A stretch of 5,860 nt of DNA, taken from JAJXWB01 sp047971685. GTDB taxonomy: Bacteria > Pseudomonadota > Alphaproteobacteria > Rhizobiales > Beijerinckiaceae. The stretch lies in contig JBKDZW010000132.1 of assembly GCA_047971685.1 (NCBI GenBank), forward strand, positions 1 through 5,860. The letters are read 5' to 3'. Below, piece by piece: positions 4,801 to 5,860 of the stretch; position 1 is the stretch's first letter, and every line of letters begins with the position of its first letter. The notes under the pieces were generated by a model. The model did not search any database and was not told where the DNA came from. It saw nothing but the letters and a program-made list of their open reading frames with translations. The position numbers and the translations under genes were made by a program.

Positions 4801-5860
4801 CTACTTCTTCACCAGCGGGCATTTCGATTCGGACAGCGGCATGAAAGCGTCCTTGCCGGCGATGGTGGCGACGAGCTTGTAATCGTCCCACTTGCCCTTG
4901 GATTCCTCTGGGCTCTTCACCTGGAACAGATACATGTCGTGGACCATGCGGCCATCCTCGCGGATCATGCCGTTTTCGGCGAAGAAATCCTTCACCGGCG
5001 TCGCCTTCATGATCTTCATGACGGCGGCGGAATCCGTCGTGCCCGCCTGTTTCACCGCTTTCAGATAATGGGTCATGGAGGAATAGACGCTGGCCTGCGC
5101 CGCCGTCGGCATGCGTTTGAACTTTTCAAAGAAGCGCTTCGACCAGGCGCGGGTTTCAGGCGTGCGGTCCCAATAGAAAGGTTCGGTGAGCAGCAGGCCC
5201 TTGGCGGTGGGCAGGCCGAGGCTTTCGATATCGGAGATATAGCCGAGCAGGACGGCGAGTTTCTGGCCGGATTTGGTGAGACCGAATTCGGAAGCCTGCT
5301 TGACGGCGGTAATCATGTCGGCGCCGGCGTTGGCGAGGCCGACGACCTTCGCCCCGGAGCTCTGCGCCTGAAGCAGATAGGAGGAAAAGTCGGACGAATT
5401 TATGGGATGGCGCGCGTGGCCGAGCACCTTGCCGCCATTGGCTTCGACAAAGCGGGTGGCGTCCTTTTCGAGATCGTGGCCGAAGGAATAATCGGCGGTA
5501 ATGAAGAACCAGGTGTCGCCGCCGGTCTTCGTCACCGCCGACGCCGGTCCCTTGGACAGCGCATAGGTGTCGTAGGCCCAGTGGACCGTGTAGGGTGAGC
5601 AGGCCTCGTTGGTTATGCGCACGGCGCCGGGGCCGGACAGCAGCACTATCTTGTCGCGCGCCTTGGCGACTTCGATCGCGGCAAGCGCGGTGGCGGAGGC
5701 CGCAACATCCATGAGGGCTACGACGCCCTGATTGTCGAACCAGTCGCGCGCGGTGACGCCCGCGCCATCGGCCTTGTTGAAATGATCGGCGGACATGACT
5801 TCGATCTTGCGGCCGAGAACCTCGCCGCCGAAATCCTCCGCCGCCATCTTGCCGGCGACC
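4801..5860 (-). CDS. LivJ-type ABC transporter substrate-binding protein, 5' end cut
   Basis: Periplasmic binding protein of the branched-chain amino acid/amide (HAAT) uptake class, Peripla_BP_6 fold, which captures a small solute and delivers it to an ABC permease. The reading frame continues past the Met at 5847 to the window edge (V-A-G-K precede it), so that Met is internal; the signal peptide and roughly the first 40-60 residues of a usual 400-residue protein are missing. Numbering from that Met, recognisable parts are GRKIEVMSADHFNK (12-25), DTWFFITADYSFGHDLEKDA (111-130), SSDFSSYLLQAQSSGAKVVG (151-170), GLLLTEPFYWD (217-227) and the C-terminal CPLVKK (343-348). C83 and C343 may pair. 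The substrate cannot be read from the sequence: relatives are labelled for leucine, amides or urea. Permease and ATPase genes are expected outside the window. The gene converges on purD. Confidence 0.93.
   Translation of the reverse strand, partial: VAGKMAAEDFGGEVLGRKIEVMSADHFNKADGAGVTARDWFDNQGVVALMDVAASATALAAIEVAKARDKIVLLSGPGAVRITNEACSPYTVHWAYDTYALSKGPASAVTKTGGDTWFFITADYSFGHDLEKDATRFVEANGGKVLGHARHPINSSDFSSYLLQAQSSGAKVVGLANAGADMITAVKQASEFGLTKSGQKLAVLLGYISDIESLGLPTAKGLLLTEPFYWDRTPETRAWSKRFFEKFKRMPTAAQASVYSSMTHYLKAVKQAGTTDSAAVMKIMKATPVKDFFAENGMIREDGRMVHDMYLFQVKSPEESKGKWDDYKLVATIAGKDAFMPLSESKCPLVKK

Noticed and set aside
4939..5598. Plus-strand open frame of 219 codons opposite the binding-protein gene
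   Set aside because: Antisense shadow: the minus frame shows a continuous LivJ-type protein ending in its usual CPLVKK tail.
5845..5847. Met codon as the start of the substrate-binding protein
   Set aside because: The frame stays open upstream to the window edge, and the first residues after this Met belong to the mature N-terminal lobe, without a signal peptide. The true start is outside the window.

Overview
The window is GC-rich chromosomal DNA with the gene content and codon style of an alphaproteobacterium. The XseA and PurD sequences, the LivJ-type binding protein and a short repeat motif I recall from Hyphomicrobiales (Rhizobiales) intergenic regions all fit that order. A methylotroph-like family such as Methylocystaceae or Beijerinckiaceae is possible, but this is only an impression. 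There is no phage, transposon, CRISPR, tRNA or rRNA signal. The window is mostly ordinary housekeeping sequence, and I do not see a new multi-gene system in it.

Layout: (1) 1-1464, minus strand, xseA, the large subunit of exodeoxyribonuclease VII, with its C-terminus cut off by the left edge. (2) 1465-1565, a divergent intergenic region with an AT-rich island holding a 14-bp inverted repeat and candidate promoters. (3) 1566-2159, plus strand, a DUF2239 family protein that may be translated from a leaderless mRNA. (4) 2224-3222, minus strand, an exported protein combining an LprI-like (DUF1311) cysteine-rich domain with an RsiV-like DUF3298 region. (5) 3369-4631, plus strand, purD, glycinamide ribonucleotide synthetase. 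(6) 4632-4800, a convergent spacer with a repeat-like palindromic motif and a perfect 9-bp hairpin. (7) 4801-5860, minus strand, a LivJ-type ABC transporter substrate-binding protein whose N-terminus lies beyond the right edge.

Every junction between neighbouring genes is divergent or convergent, so no operon is visible inside the window. Each of the five genes is probably transcribed on its own or with genes outside. xseA (DNA repair) and purD (purine synthesis) are the core genes. The DUF2239 and LprI/DUF3298 genes between them look accessory. The most interesting places are the symmetric regulatory island at 1511-1562, the possible ribbon-helix-helix character of the DUF2239 protein it drives, and the pairing of two lysozyme-related domain types in the exported protein.
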